From the NCBI GenBank assembly GCA_028565635.1, contig JAOXYB010061868.1, positions 1-10,604 of the forward strand: a stretch of DNA of 10,604 nucleotides, written 5' to 3'. Of the stretch, positions 1-8,086 are shown piece by piece (the first letter of the stretch is position 1; each line of letters opens with the position of its first letter). The stretch is from Phoronis ovalis. Its lineage: Eukaryota > Phoronida > Phoronidae. Position numbers and translations under genes: made by a program. The notes under the pieces were generated by a model, which made no database searches, was not told where the DNA came from, and saw nothing but the letters and a program-made list of their open reading frames with translations.

Positions 1-66
1 GGAAAATATTGTCAACATCTGGTGGATGGTAGTGCTGATTGATGAGGGCACATTTTAATGAGGAAC
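1..66 (-). pseudogene. INCENP: INCENP IN-box, downstream exon (partial, runs off window)
   Basis: Read on the minus strand, a strong acceptor (pyrimidine-rich tract ending TTTTCTAG) stops at position 67, and the exon opens at 66. One frame, entered after two bases, gives SSLKCALINQHYHPPDVDNIF-like sequence; the core ALINQHYHPPDVDNIF matches the second half of the INCENP IN-box (vertebrate form, from memory: LSQAI-HQYYHPPNLLELF). Known role: this segment wraps the small lobe of Aurora B/C kinase and activates it within the chromosomal passenger complex at centromeres and the spindle midzone. The exon continues beyond base 1. The frame needed here requires one carried-in base, but the upstream exon ends at a codon boundary in its IN-box frame, so the junction is out of frame by one base as the sequence stands. 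I call it a pseudogene or mis-assembled copy; the homology itself is convincing. Confidence 0.72.
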
Positions 67-362
67 CTAGAAAAGAAGAGACAGTGTATTGAGCAATGAA
101 TACATTTCTTCAAGTGAATGTTCCAAATCCACGTCACATAGTTATTATATTGTGGACTGAGAACAGCTGCATTGGAATGGACAGTTACTTAAAATATAAA
201 ATATACAAATCTATCATTAGAACGTTTTTCTTTCATCTGGTCATCAAAGATATTACTTCAAATATTGGAAAAGAGTAAATTTTACGATTTTCAATAGGAT
301 TCAACAAAAACTCGCATTTAGTTTAGTTGTCAGATTTTCTATAACAATGTAATAATGCTCAC
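67..362 (-). other. Intron between the two INCENP-like exons
   Basis: On the minus strand the interval begins with GTGAGC and ends with a pyrimidine-rich TCTCTTCTTTTCTAG. The small open frame at 96-278 on the plus strand lies wholly inside this intron, has no recognisable domain and is treated as noise. Confidence 0.65.
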
Positions 363-485
363 CTGTGGCCCATGTGGGTATCTGGGAGCTTCTTCATCAT
401 CAGTAGAATCATCAGAGTGTAAGTCGTGATGTCATAATTCTCAGCAGAAGCTGGTTTGTGCTTACGCACAGGAGTAATTTCATAG
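363..485 (-). pseudogene. INCENP: INCENP IN-box, upstream exon with internal frameshift
   Basis: On the minus strand the exon is bounded by a good acceptor (TTTGCTTCAG, ending at 486) and a consensus donor (CAG|GTGAGC, GT at 362-361). The first half reads SYEITPVRKHKPASAENYDI, like the SY(E/Q)MTP...NYGM stretch just before the IN-box of INCENP. The second half reads DLHSDDSTDDEEAPRYP, closely matching the acidic DLNSDDSTDDE...PRKP signature of the family. The halves lie in different frames: two extra bases (or one missing) sit near 423-430, so neither frame reads through. The residues after PRYP differ from the usual PIPTWARG, and the conserved Trp appears to be lost. Normal role: Aurora B binding and activation. 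The roughly 296-base intron to the next exon is retained, so this is not a processed copy. It could be a duplicated pseudogene or a true gene carrying an assembly indel. Confidence 0.78.
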
Positions 486-1043
486 CTGAAGCAAATTCAG
501 TTACATATTAAATATATAAGTTTTCTTGAGTCATATGACTTACAGGTGATGAGCTATCACATAAAGGTAATTCCAATTTTTTTTAGGTCTGAGTTAATGT
601 CCTAGTGCAACATAACCCAAAAATACATAGTTGTCTTTACAAAATCAGAGTAACTCTGCTAAAAAGGTGCCCTATTATGCAAATGCATCATTTCTTGATG
701 AAGATAAGGTTTATTGAAATTGCCAACAGGAGAAATAGAAAATAGTTACTGTTACGGAAATGTTGAGCTACAAAGCTCCAATTACAAGAGAAGTGGAGTT
801 TATCAAGCTTCACATTACTGGCTACTTTTATGTAATCTCCTGCAATCTGATGCATTCTTGGACTCTTCTGCACTGACACGTTGTGCCACTTTTTATAACT
901 TTAAACTCCTTTTATATAAAGATTGCAGCTTTTTGAATAAATAAATGAAAAAATCAAATTTCACCGTACTTTTATGGTTAGTTATTTGTGATTTTGGAAA
1001 TCTTGCTGAGAAATTGCTTCCAAACTAGCCAAAAACTGAGACT

Positions 1044-1085
1044 TATTTGACCTGATGAAGCCACTGCGGTGAAACACGTCAAATA
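1044..1085 (+). ncRNA. Hammerhead-ribozyme-like hairpin (Penelope-type motif)
   Basis: TATTTGAC (1044-1051) pairs perfectly with GTCAAATA (1078-1085), enclosing CTGATGA (1052-1058), a short stem GCC/GGT with loop ACTGC (1060-1070), GAAA (1071-1074), and CAC before GTC. CUGANGA, a helix, GAAA and a GUC site in this order are the hammerhead core. Dimer-type hammerheads with a very short stem III are known in Penelope-like retroelements. Deviations: stem II has one G-U pair and an unpaired A before it, and stem III is only one or two pairs. It is probably a degraded remnant; self-cleavage is not shown. No reverse transcriptase remnant is visible nearby. Confidence 0.4.
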
Positions 1086-1325
1086 TGAATAACTATCCGG
1101 GATCACAAGAGACCTGATCACTATCCAGTGCATGAATACTCTATAATCTAAATTTAAGAACTTCCAAAAAACGTGTTATATAGTTATTGAATGTCTGGTG
1201 ATATATATTAAAGAGTGGTCCGGGGCACTTCTCTGTGGGAAAATTATGAAACTTTTTATAGCTTCTGGTGCATTTTTAGAGACATTTTAAGATCTGGTTT
1301 AAAAGAAAAAATGTTAACTAAAATT

Positions 1326-1361
1326 GTTTACAAATTAAAGAAAATAACAATATTTGTAAAC
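1326..1361. repeat. Small 10-bp perfect inverted repeat
   Basis: GTTTACAAAT at 1326-1335 and ATTTGTAAAC at 1352-1361 are exact reverse complements separated by 16 bases. It is AT-rich and may be chance; no associated element is seen. Confidence 0.4.
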
Positions 1362-2640
1362 TTAATGGCGGTCAAGTCAAGTCATTAAACCTGTTAAAAC
1401 ACAACTAGATCTTTTACCTTATATACATGTACCTAGATAAAAATGTTCATATTTATTTATTAAAATACAAACATTCCAATTGATAGTTAATAATAATATT
1501 TCAAGTCTAATTTGTTCTTCGTTTACTCTTTAGATTAATAACTGTTCAGCAAAATTCAGTTTTTGGCGAAGGCCAAAATAAATATGCATTCTCTATGCAC
1601 CCAAAAATAAAAAATGTTACTTCTCATTATTACCTAGCTGACCCTAACTGCCCAAAAATAAATGCGGACTGTCTCATAATTAAGTATTATTATATAGCAT
1701 GTATAAAGACTGCCTATCCTGCACAGATGTGCAATGAAGTTGATTGTATATGATATAATGGGTTGAGTACGTACGGCTATTAATTGTTCTAAGCCTGGCT
1801 CACCTACAATAAATTAAAACAATCTTGGTTTCTACTTATAGGTAGCAAATAACTGTTGCCTTGATATATTTTTATGTTCTCTTTCTTTTTTCTTGTTTGA
1901 TGTTTATTTCGAATCTGGTTTTAAATCTGTCTCTGGGGATAGAAAAAAGTTCTTATCCTAAAATATCTTCAAGCATATAGCTTCAAATTTGATTACATTG
2001 CTGCAATAGTCCTTCATTATTTTGTGAGTGTTGTAGAAGAACATGAAGAACGTTTGCATAAAGTTGTCCGCTAATTACACTTTGGCCTTTGTATTTTGGC
2101 TTTGGTTTGCTACCGGAAGCAAAAACGTTGGACTTGGTTCTGCTGCACGTATTCATACAAACTTCAGTGCCTCCCCTCGTTCAGCTTTCGATGTGCATTT
2201 ACTTTAATTGTGTAATGACTTTAATTTATTTCAGTAGTGCACCAATATATTGGGCGAAAGAACACGGTGTTGTGAGCTAATTGTTGAGAAAATCTGTGAC
2301 TACCAGGAGAAAGATAGAAAACAGAATGGCTGCGAAATTTCCAGAGGAAGAACAGAAGCTGCATACACTGCAGTTTATATTTATTTGAAATAAGGGAATA
2401 CACCTCACAAAACATTATAAACTATATTTTACCTCCCTCCCCCTTTTAGGTGGGAACTCAGCTCTATATGTGATCGGTCTGTCAGTCTTCTTACACATAT
2501 GCGATTCAAATGTGTGAATTCGTAACGACATTATTTTATCGAAAATCCTGTTGCTATCGGTTGCTCACTGTCTGTGCGCTGCGGATCTCGAGCTTGATAA
2601 CATCTTCGAACTACAATTAATCCATAGTTTCAAATTATAG

Positions 2641-2796
2641 TGATGAAGAAGTCGGGCTACTTGGTAAGAACTTACACAAATGTTGTAGTATTTGCGAAAT
2701 GAAAATTAAGCCATCGCACAAGTGTTTTTCGCATGATGGTGAAGTTCATTACGTTTGCTATGACTGCAGAATTGAACAACTGGAAAAGTACACTAA
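2641..2796 (+). pseudogene. Zinc-binding exon of the NYN/CCCH gene
   Basis: An acceptor-like TTCAAATTATAG ends at 2640. The frame from 2642 carries a Cys/His cluster: CCSIC (Cys codons 2681, 2684, 2693), HKC (2717, 2723), a His at 2732, then HYVCYDC (His 2747, Cys 2756 and 2765), followed by a charged RIEQLEK helix. This spacing suggests one or two zinc sites of RING, LIM or treble-clef type; I cannot name the family. The frame stops at TAG 2810. Donor candidates are GTAC at 2788 or 2797, both leaving two carried bases, which does not join cleanly to the best acceptor downstream (TTACAG, 2870-2875). I join it to the following exon because of strand, spacing and the similar Zn/RNA theme; it could be a separate gene. 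There is no initiating ATG in frame before the cluster, so a 5' exon is missing or unrecognised. Confidence 0.45.
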
Positions 2797-2875
2797 GTAC
2801 AATGGGACTTAGCAGATGAAGTTGTTCAAGAATTAATATACATTTTACTTGACTAATCAAATATATGCATTACAG

Positions 2876-4077
2876 CACAGAGCACTAAGGCGAAAAAACA
2901 GGAACTGAAAAATCAAGATCAAGCTATTCGCATAAGATTTCAAGAACTAGATCAACATGTTTCGGGTGGCAGGCATATTATACAAAAATACGACTATGCA
3001 CACGAAAACGAGAGTTTTGAAAAGGTTTGGTACAAAATGCAACAAACTGGATATGAAGTGCACAAGTATGGATCAAGTGTACACTCGGGAAAAGAGAAAC
3101 AGGTGGATCAGAAATTGGTGGCAGACATAGCTGAGCTAGTATGTAATCCTGCTTCCACTGTGGGAACAGTTCTGATCTTAAGTGGAGATGAGGACATGTT
3201 ACGAGCTATATAAATAGGCTTATCACAAAAAAGAGCCAAGTGGAAATTTGAAATCCACAGCTGGAGCTCGTCACTAGCAAGAAAAATAAGGGTCCTTCCT
3301 GCCGATTCGAAAAACATAACAGTCCATGAACTTGATATTTATTTTGATAACATAACGCGTATAAAGTCTAAAATGCCAAGAGATTTGGAAATAAAGCGAT
3401 ACCAAGAAACATCATGTATGTACCTGACAAACGTAAATTTTGTTCCAAATGATGAGTGGCGGGAGGAACTTGTAAATAAATTTAAAATGGCATTTGGGTG
3501 GCGCCAATTTGCAGGTACGTCGGTTTTAGAGTTGCTCCTCTTTCGTCCAAAAGACGCAAACTGGGAAAAGCTATATACTGGTACGGTGGCAAGGTTGGAA
3601 CCGGTGTACAAAGGAAATGTATTTACATATCTTGCATATAAGCAACAGAAGCCAGTGCATAAGGAAACATTTCAAACTGTTGAAAAGAAGAAACGTAAAT
3701 CCAAGACAACGGAAAGAACAATTCCTTGCCGGTTTATTACAAAACAAAACGGATTCCTTAAAGATGGATGCACATATGCCTACACTTCCCAAGAAGCTCA
3801 GAATGCAATAAGAATGGACATTTTAAAAATCCTGAAAACATCAAAGTTAAAGATGATGAACTACTTTGGAAAGTTTTTTGGCATGTAAAACTAAAAATAA
3901 GTTTACACCGTGTATTTATAGTAGCACTAATAAAGGATGCAACAAAGAATCATGTTCTTGGGCCGTAACACAAAATAATCATTTTGTCTTATCTGTAAAG
4001 AGTGGGGACATATGCAGTCAAAATTTGTAAGAAAAGACCTTGATAAACGAATTTTCAAAACATGCGATAGAAAATAG
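2876..4077 (+). pseudogene. NYN-domain (PIN-like RNase) protein with CCCH fingers, disrupted
   Basis: An acceptor TGCATTACAG at 2866-2875 precedes an open frame rich in Lys/Gln, then a NYN/LabA-type segment: GYEV strand, GKEKQVDQKLVADI (acidic residue codon at 3106) and VLILSGDEDML (GD at 3184-3189), the order expected of PIN-like ribonucleases. The first strand with the DGSN-type Asp is not seen. An in-frame TAA (3211-3213) follows at once, then the frame resumes (IHSW...LPADSKNITVHEL) to an unrecognised middle domain and a Lys-rich linker. Two CCCH-like fingers follow: Cys 3727, Leu 3757 in place of Cys, Cys 3769, Tyr 3781 in place of His; then Cys 3911, 3938, 3953 with Val 3965 in place of His. 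The end has C-x2-C-x4-H (3985, 3994, 4009) and stops at TAG 4075. The frame moves one base at about 3810, 3875-3880 and 3982-3986, each explained by one lost base in an A or T run. NYN plus CCCH recalls ZC3H12/Regnase RNases, but the order and the zinc-rich ends differ, so orthology is not claimed. Confidence 0.68.
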
Positions 4078-4092
4078 TTGTCATTTTGAGAG

Positions 4093-4098
4093 AATAAA
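4093..4098 (+). promoter_or_regulatory. Polyadenylation signal AATAAA of the NYN/CCCH gene
   Basis: The hexamer lies 16 bases after the TAG at 4075-4077, a tight but plausible spacing. It supports 4077 as the original end of the gene rather than the premature stop at 3886-3888. Confidence 0.45.
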
Positions 4099-4211
4099 TG
4101 GGATTATAATTATTACGTGAACTACTGCAAATATATATTTTTTAAACTACATGTACAATATAATTCTGTATAATATGATAGACAATTTTTGTACAAGATA
4201 TCTCATACTTA

Positions 4212-4356
4212 CAGTAGGTTTCCGAGTTATGCTCTCCCGATAAAGTACTAAATATACTGGTTTGTGACAGTTACTCAGATTTTTCTTGACATCATTTTAC
4301 CGCATCACAAACTAGTATTTTGTATATACGGAAGAGCAAAACTCGGAAACCTACTG
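4212..4356. mobile_element. MITE with TA target duplication (Tc1/mariner-like)
   Basis: The left arm CAGTAGGTTTCCGAGTT and its reverse complement AACTCGGAAACCTACTG form the two ends. Similarity continues inward for about 50 more bases with small gaps, as far as TTTGTGA/TCACAAA, around a loop of roughly 35 bases. TA lies directly outside both ends (4210-4211 and 4357-4358), the target duplication of Tc1/mariner elements. The total is 145 bp with no coding capacity, so it is a non-autonomous element. It sits about 135 bases downstream of the broken NYN/CCCH gene. Confidence 0.75.
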
Positions 4357-4894
4357 TAATGAAAAGCACACGAAATGTCAATGGTTTTAAATAGTCTCCA
4401 TGCCCCTGTACTCGAAATCGCATGAACGTTTGTTTCAACTTTTCCTCGGTTTTGCTTTGTAGTTAGGTATTTTGATTGCTATTATTTAATAGTGAAGATA
4501 ATTTCTCAGAAAATTATTAAAATTAGAGATTCAAGATATGTTTCTTATTATAAATTGATCGCATTACTTTATGCATGGGACCATACATTTTCTTGTGTGC
4601 AATTTCCACGAATTCGCGTGTGTGGTCTACAAATGTTGAGTCATTGCCTGCCCGAAAATCCGACGTAGGGTTTAAAGGTAACTATCTTGTACTATTTTCA
4701 TTAGAACGTTATTTACTCACACCACACGAATGTATTGTCGTGAACGAAATTCTATTACACTATCTAAGTGGCAAATGCATTTACCAACCTGCACCTAGTA
4801 TTTGGCTTTTATTTCTAATTAACACATGCAAAGGAGTTCCATAAAATGTCAAAAAGGATCGATGATGTAAGAGTCTAACATCATAATAAGACGA
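4357..4894. other. Intergenic stretch upstream of the LRR gene
   Basis: An 89-codon open frame (4575-4844, plus) has no domain, no coherent composition and no conserved-looking motif, so I do not call it. No clear TATA box or initiator is seen before the LRR frame. The LRR frame itself is open only from the TAA at 4868-4870. Confidence 0.4.
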
Positions 4895-5671
4895 ATGTTT
4901 ATTAGCTTGATGAAACAGAAATGTTCTAAAGTAAACATGATTACTTTATTGAGTCACATCGTTGTACCCAGTATATCATTCAAAGTTGATTTACTAAATG
5001 CCGAGGATAACAGAACAATACTAAATCACGTGTGTTCAGATGAATCAGTCACTCACTTGGACATTAGTTGTAACCAGTTTGACATCAAAGGCGTTCTCAT
5101 ATTAAGGGACGTCCTCGCCGATAACCAGACGCTAACACATTTAAACGTTAGTTCAAACCAAATCGATTATAGCGATTGCCATAACTTAATGACCCAACGT
5201 GCAAACAAATCAATCAGGTACTTGAGCCTCAAAGGATTCGGTGCTGCATTATTGGGAGTTTTTATACTTTATCAGGCGTTAGCACATTTAGATCTTAGTT
5301 TAAACCAAATAGCTGATGATGGTGCACAAATATTAAGTGACGTTATGAAATGTAACAAGACCATAGTACACCTAGACCTTAGTTTAAACCAAATTACTGG
5401 TGTCGGTGCTCGATATTTGAGTAATGCGCTTAAATTCAACAAAACGCTATCACACTTAAACCTTAGTTCAAATCACATAGATGATACCGGTGCCCAGCAT
5501 TTGAGTGATGCTCTCAAGGTTAACAAGAAACTAGCAAATTTAGACCTTAGTTTAAACAGAATAAGTTATGTCGGTGTTCAATGTTTTAGTAGCACACTTA
5601 AGATTAACAAGACGTTGCAACACTTAGACATTAATTCAAACCAATTCAGTGACAATGATATAGTATTTTAA
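4895..5671 (+). CDS. Leucine-rich-repeat protein, ribonuclease-inhibitor type
   Basis: A 258-residue protein with at least seven 28-residue RI-type leucine-rich repeats plus a final half repeat. Each reads HLDLSxNQIxxxGAxxLSxALKxNKTL, and repeats start near residues 54, 82, 109, 131, 159, 187, 215 and 243. Such repeats form a curved strand/helix arc that binds proteins; they occur in NLR immune receptors, RanGAP, the LRRC34/LRRC74 group and many rotifer and bivalve proteins. No NACHT, death or kinase domain is present, so no pathway can be named. Repeat 3 (109-130) is only 22 residues, having lost about six around its NxI turn. The N-terminal 50 residues are unassigned; Met15 (4937) is an alternative start. 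The frame opens just after TAA 4868, so it is either an intronless gene or a last exon. An AATAAA lies about 80 bases after the stop. Confidence 0.75.
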   Translation: MFISLMKQKCSKVNMITLLSHIVVPSISFKVDLLNAEDNRTILNHVCSDESVTHLDISCNQFDIKGVLILRDVLADNQTLTHLNVSSNQIDYSDCHNLMTQRANKSIRYLSLKGFGAALLGVFILYQALAHLDLSLNQIADDGAQILSDVMKCNKTIVHLDLSLNQITGVGARYLSNALKFNKTLSHLNLSSNHIDDTGAQHLSDALKVNKKLANLDLSLNRISYVGVQCFSSTLKINKTLQHLDINSNQFSDNDIVF

Positions 5672-5753
5672 AGTGTATAATGTGATTTTAGAATATATAT
5701 TGTGTCAGCTTAGTATTACATAAAGTTAAACTTACTTCGTAAAGTATTTTTAA

Positions 5754-5759
5754 AATAAA
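5754..5759 (+). promoter_or_regulatory. Polyadenylation signal AATAAA of the LRR gene
   Basis: AATAAA lies 82 bases after the LRR stop codon on the same strand, a normal 3'-UTR distance. It supports the LRR frame as a transcribed gene or terminal exon. Confidence 0.5.
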
Positions 5760-6706
5760 GATCATTTTAAAAGTTTAATTGCGTACGACTAAAATCTATT
5801 TGCTTTGCTATGTTTTACATTCAGTGGAGTTTCAGAAAAGTATCAACCATGATAAACAAATGTCATTATACACTGATAACAACGTTGCAATCTCTGAAAA
5901 GTTATTTCTCACACCTTTCAAGTGTACACACTTCCAAAAAATTGATAGCAGATAAAATTAATACTTATGTGCCTACGTATCTGACAGCAGTTCAACAACT
6001 TACTGTATTATCTCACTGTTCTAGCCCACGCGGTGAACGTAACCTGGAACTTATAACAACATTCACAAAATATCTCTCCTTGATTTATTTCTCTACATTT
6101 TTCTACATTAGTAAAAATATTCATGTACAATAACTTTATAAATTTATTTTTTAAATCAGGTAAGCTAAAAGCCTTCATTTATAAAAACCTTTTTTTAAAT
6201 ATTATATTACTTTAGTACATTATTAGTGTTAATTAACAAATTAGCAATTTGAGATGCAAACGTTAGAACTGCTGATATATGCTAATGTTTTGATTAATTT
6301 TATTTGAATGAAAATACATAACTATTCAAAAGCCGATTATGTGCTGTGTAGATGGCGTAACTCCCATGTAAATTTTAAACATATAAGGGTCATTTCTTGG
6401 AAAACACTGAAATAGATCTAAATTTGTCATAATATTATCTATTATCTAAAACAAGTATTCAGCTGCATTCTTGATAATCTTGAATGACACTTCCAGGAAA
6501 TCCACATTAATCCCTGATATGAGTTACTTTAATACCTAGATTTATCTGAAACTTCCTCTACTCTATTATCTAGGTCTATTTGATAAGGATACTTAATATA
6601 CTCCACACATTGTAATCTGATGTATGTTTAAAAATAAGTTTCATCTTCAGCGTAAAATACAAGGTGTATTAAACTAGACTATGTACATTCACATGTTTGT
6701 GTTTTT
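5760..6706. other. AT-rich intergenic stretch, nothing assigned
   Basis: A 107-codon open frame at 5810-6133 has no domain, no signal peptide and no repeat. It looks like chance in AT-rich DNA, and its last third is Phe/Ile/Tyr-rich as expected of random AT sequence. I see no other structure. Confidence 0.4.
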
Positions 6707-6748
6707 ATGTATAACATTCTATGTATAACATTTTATGTATAACATAAT
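6707..6748. repeat. Three tandem copies of a 14-base unit
   Basis: ATGTATAACATTYT begins at 6707, 6721 and 6735 with exact 14-base spacing. The third copy is also the start of the first 80-base minisatellite unit, so the short array was probably made by slippage at its edge. Confidence 0.8.
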
Positions 6749-7190
6749 TGTGAGGCTTTTGTAAACAAGGCAGCGGCGCATTAACAATTTTGATCGAAAG
6801 ATTGCTTGACATTGCATGTATAACATAACTGTGTTGCTTTTATAACTAAGACACCTGCACATTAACAATTTTGTTCGAAAGATTCCTTGTCATTTTATGT
6901 ATAACGTAACTGTGTTGCTTTTATAAATTACTAAGACACCTGCACATTAACAATTTTGATTGAAAGATTCCTTGTGATTTTATGTATAACATAACGTGTT
7001 ACTTTTATAACTAAGACAGCTGCACATTCACCTTTTGATAGACAGATTCCTTGTGATTTTATGTATAAAATAACTTGTTAATTTTATAACCACTGCAGCT
7101 ACACATTCACATTTTGATTAAGAGATTTATTGTGATTGTATGTATAACACAACTTGTTACTTTATATCTAAAGCAGCTGCGCATCAAGAA
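6735..7190. repeat. Minisatellite of about 80-bp units, six copies
   Basis: Units start with ATGTATAA at 6735, 6816, 6897, 6982, 7061 and 7140, giving periods of 81, 81, 85, 79 and 79 bases. Each continues with a CTTTTATAACTAAGACA-like part, then GCACATTAACAATTTTGAT, then GAAAGATTCCTTGTGATTTT. The 85-base unit carries a small insertion (near 6926). Copies diverge progressively to the right, and the last one is partial. Confidence 0.85.
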
Positions 7191-8086
7191 GTATGATTGT
7201 TAATTTTAGATTTCTTATCACAACTCTTGATCAGATTTACAATCCTGATAGCAAGAAACTCGTGAGTAGTAATTAATATTGCACTGGATGTGGTATGGGT
7301 ACTATAGTAATCGGATTATTCACGGAGACGTGCAAAATAACACGTAATAACAAACAACTTGTATGAAAAGCTAAGATTATCTAACCAATGTATTTTCCCT
7401 ACTTAAATGTTAACCAAGAGACAAATAATCCACACAACAAACTAATGATAAAACGGCGAAATAAATAACTATATGTACACATCACGTTCTTTCTTCTATC
7501 GCAAGACAACTGTTGACAACTATATATCAGTCTTCATTATCACCACCAGATGGCGAGGTGCTGTTCTGTTGATCATGTAAGCTGTCAAGTTATCTTGAAT
7601 TCATTTGATAGGAGATGAAGCATCGTGTGTTAACATATTTATTTATTTGGTTCAAACCATCATTATATTTAACCACCAAATGATATTATTTGATGTAAAC
7701 AGCAACATTTCAAATGTAATGCAGTATTTGTATTTTACCACAATGCAAATGTGTTTTTGTTCCTGTCAAGTGTCCACATTTGTAAGGCGTCAATTCGAAA
7801 ACTAAGTCAGTTTCCTTTTTTCAAGGCAACTGTACCTTAAAAAGCCAGATGATATTGTTTATGTTGACTGAGCAAAGGCACTAGTTTGAAAGTATTTTAA
7901 TCTATTATTTATTTAGTTAAGTTTTGTGTTGTTTATATAGTCGTTAGATGGGGTTTGTGAAATATATTTGACACTTTTTTATGATATAAAGCATACAAGG
8001 CCATTGGAAAATATTTTAAGATGTTTAATTTGTTACTTATCAGCATAAATATTCATTCGATCTTATTTCGATTCAGTAAAAAAATG
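7191..8086. other. Gene-free stretch with one CTCF-like word
   Basis: No credible coding frame is present. The 66-codon frame at 7605-7805 is Phe/Ile-rich and unassigned. The only distinctive word is the CTCF-core-like site at 7543-7555. Confidence 0.4.
7543..7555 (+). promoter_or_regulatory. CTCF-core-like site
   Basis: CCACCAGATGGCG agrees at all 13 positions with the first 13 of the bilaterian CTCF core consensus CCASYAGRKGGCRSY; the last two (AG) do not fit. CTCF is an insulator and architectural DNA-binding protein. Binding is inferred from the motif only. Confidence 0.35.

Larger units (their letters stand above)
486..2640. other. Long AT-rich stretch without a recognised gene
   Basis: No frame here is long enough or domain-like enough to call. 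INCENP exons upstream of the IN-box (coiled coil) should lie in this direction on the minus strand, but I find none. Visible items are the ribozyme-like hairpin at 1044-1085 and a 10-bp perfect stem at 1326-1335/1352-1361 (GTTTACAAAT paired with ATTTGTAAAC). A strong pyrimidine tract ending in AG at about 2430-2449 resembles a splice acceptor. A short plus-strand frame near 1950-2075 ends in VVEEHEERLHKVVR and is unassigned. A well-placed ATG near 2325 opens MAAKFPEEEQKLHTLQ and then a stop, a weak candidate first exon for the downstream gene. Confidence 0.5.

Noticed and set aside
26-36. CTCF-like CCACCAGATG on the minus strand near position 30
   Set aside because: It is explained by the INCENP codons for His-Pro-Pro-Asp and lacks the GGC core.
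688-944. Overlapping plus and minus open frames of 63-76 codons
   Set aside because: No domain, no splice or promoter support, and a composition expected from random AT-rich DNA.
2089-2415. Overlapping short frames on both strands, one hydrophobic
   Set aside because: Hydrophobicity follows from T-rich codons. No signal peptide, conserved motif or clear link to the zinc exon downstream.
2440-2520. Possible exon after the strong pyrimidine tract at 2430-2449
   Set aside because: The only open frame is about 23 codons with no recognisable motif, so only the tract is noted.
3571-3792. Minus-strand frames opposite the NYN/CCCH gene (also 3108-3317 and 3339-3611)
   Set aside because: They are shadows of the plus-strand coding sequence, which carries all recognisable motifs.
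3617-3811. Plus-strand overlapping frame inside the NYN/CCCH gene
   Set aside because: Low-complexity off-frame translation with no motif; the main frame holds the Lys-rich linker and CCCH finger.
4575-4844. 89-codon frame before the LRR gene
   Set aside because: No family resemblance and not in a position to be joined convincingly to the LRR frame.
5810-6133. 107-codon plus-strand frame
   Set aside because: No domain and random-like composition. Length alone is not enough in a 10-kb AT-rich window.
6735-7190. CRISPR array
   Set aside because: The units are uniform tandem repeats with no unique spacers, in animal DNA.
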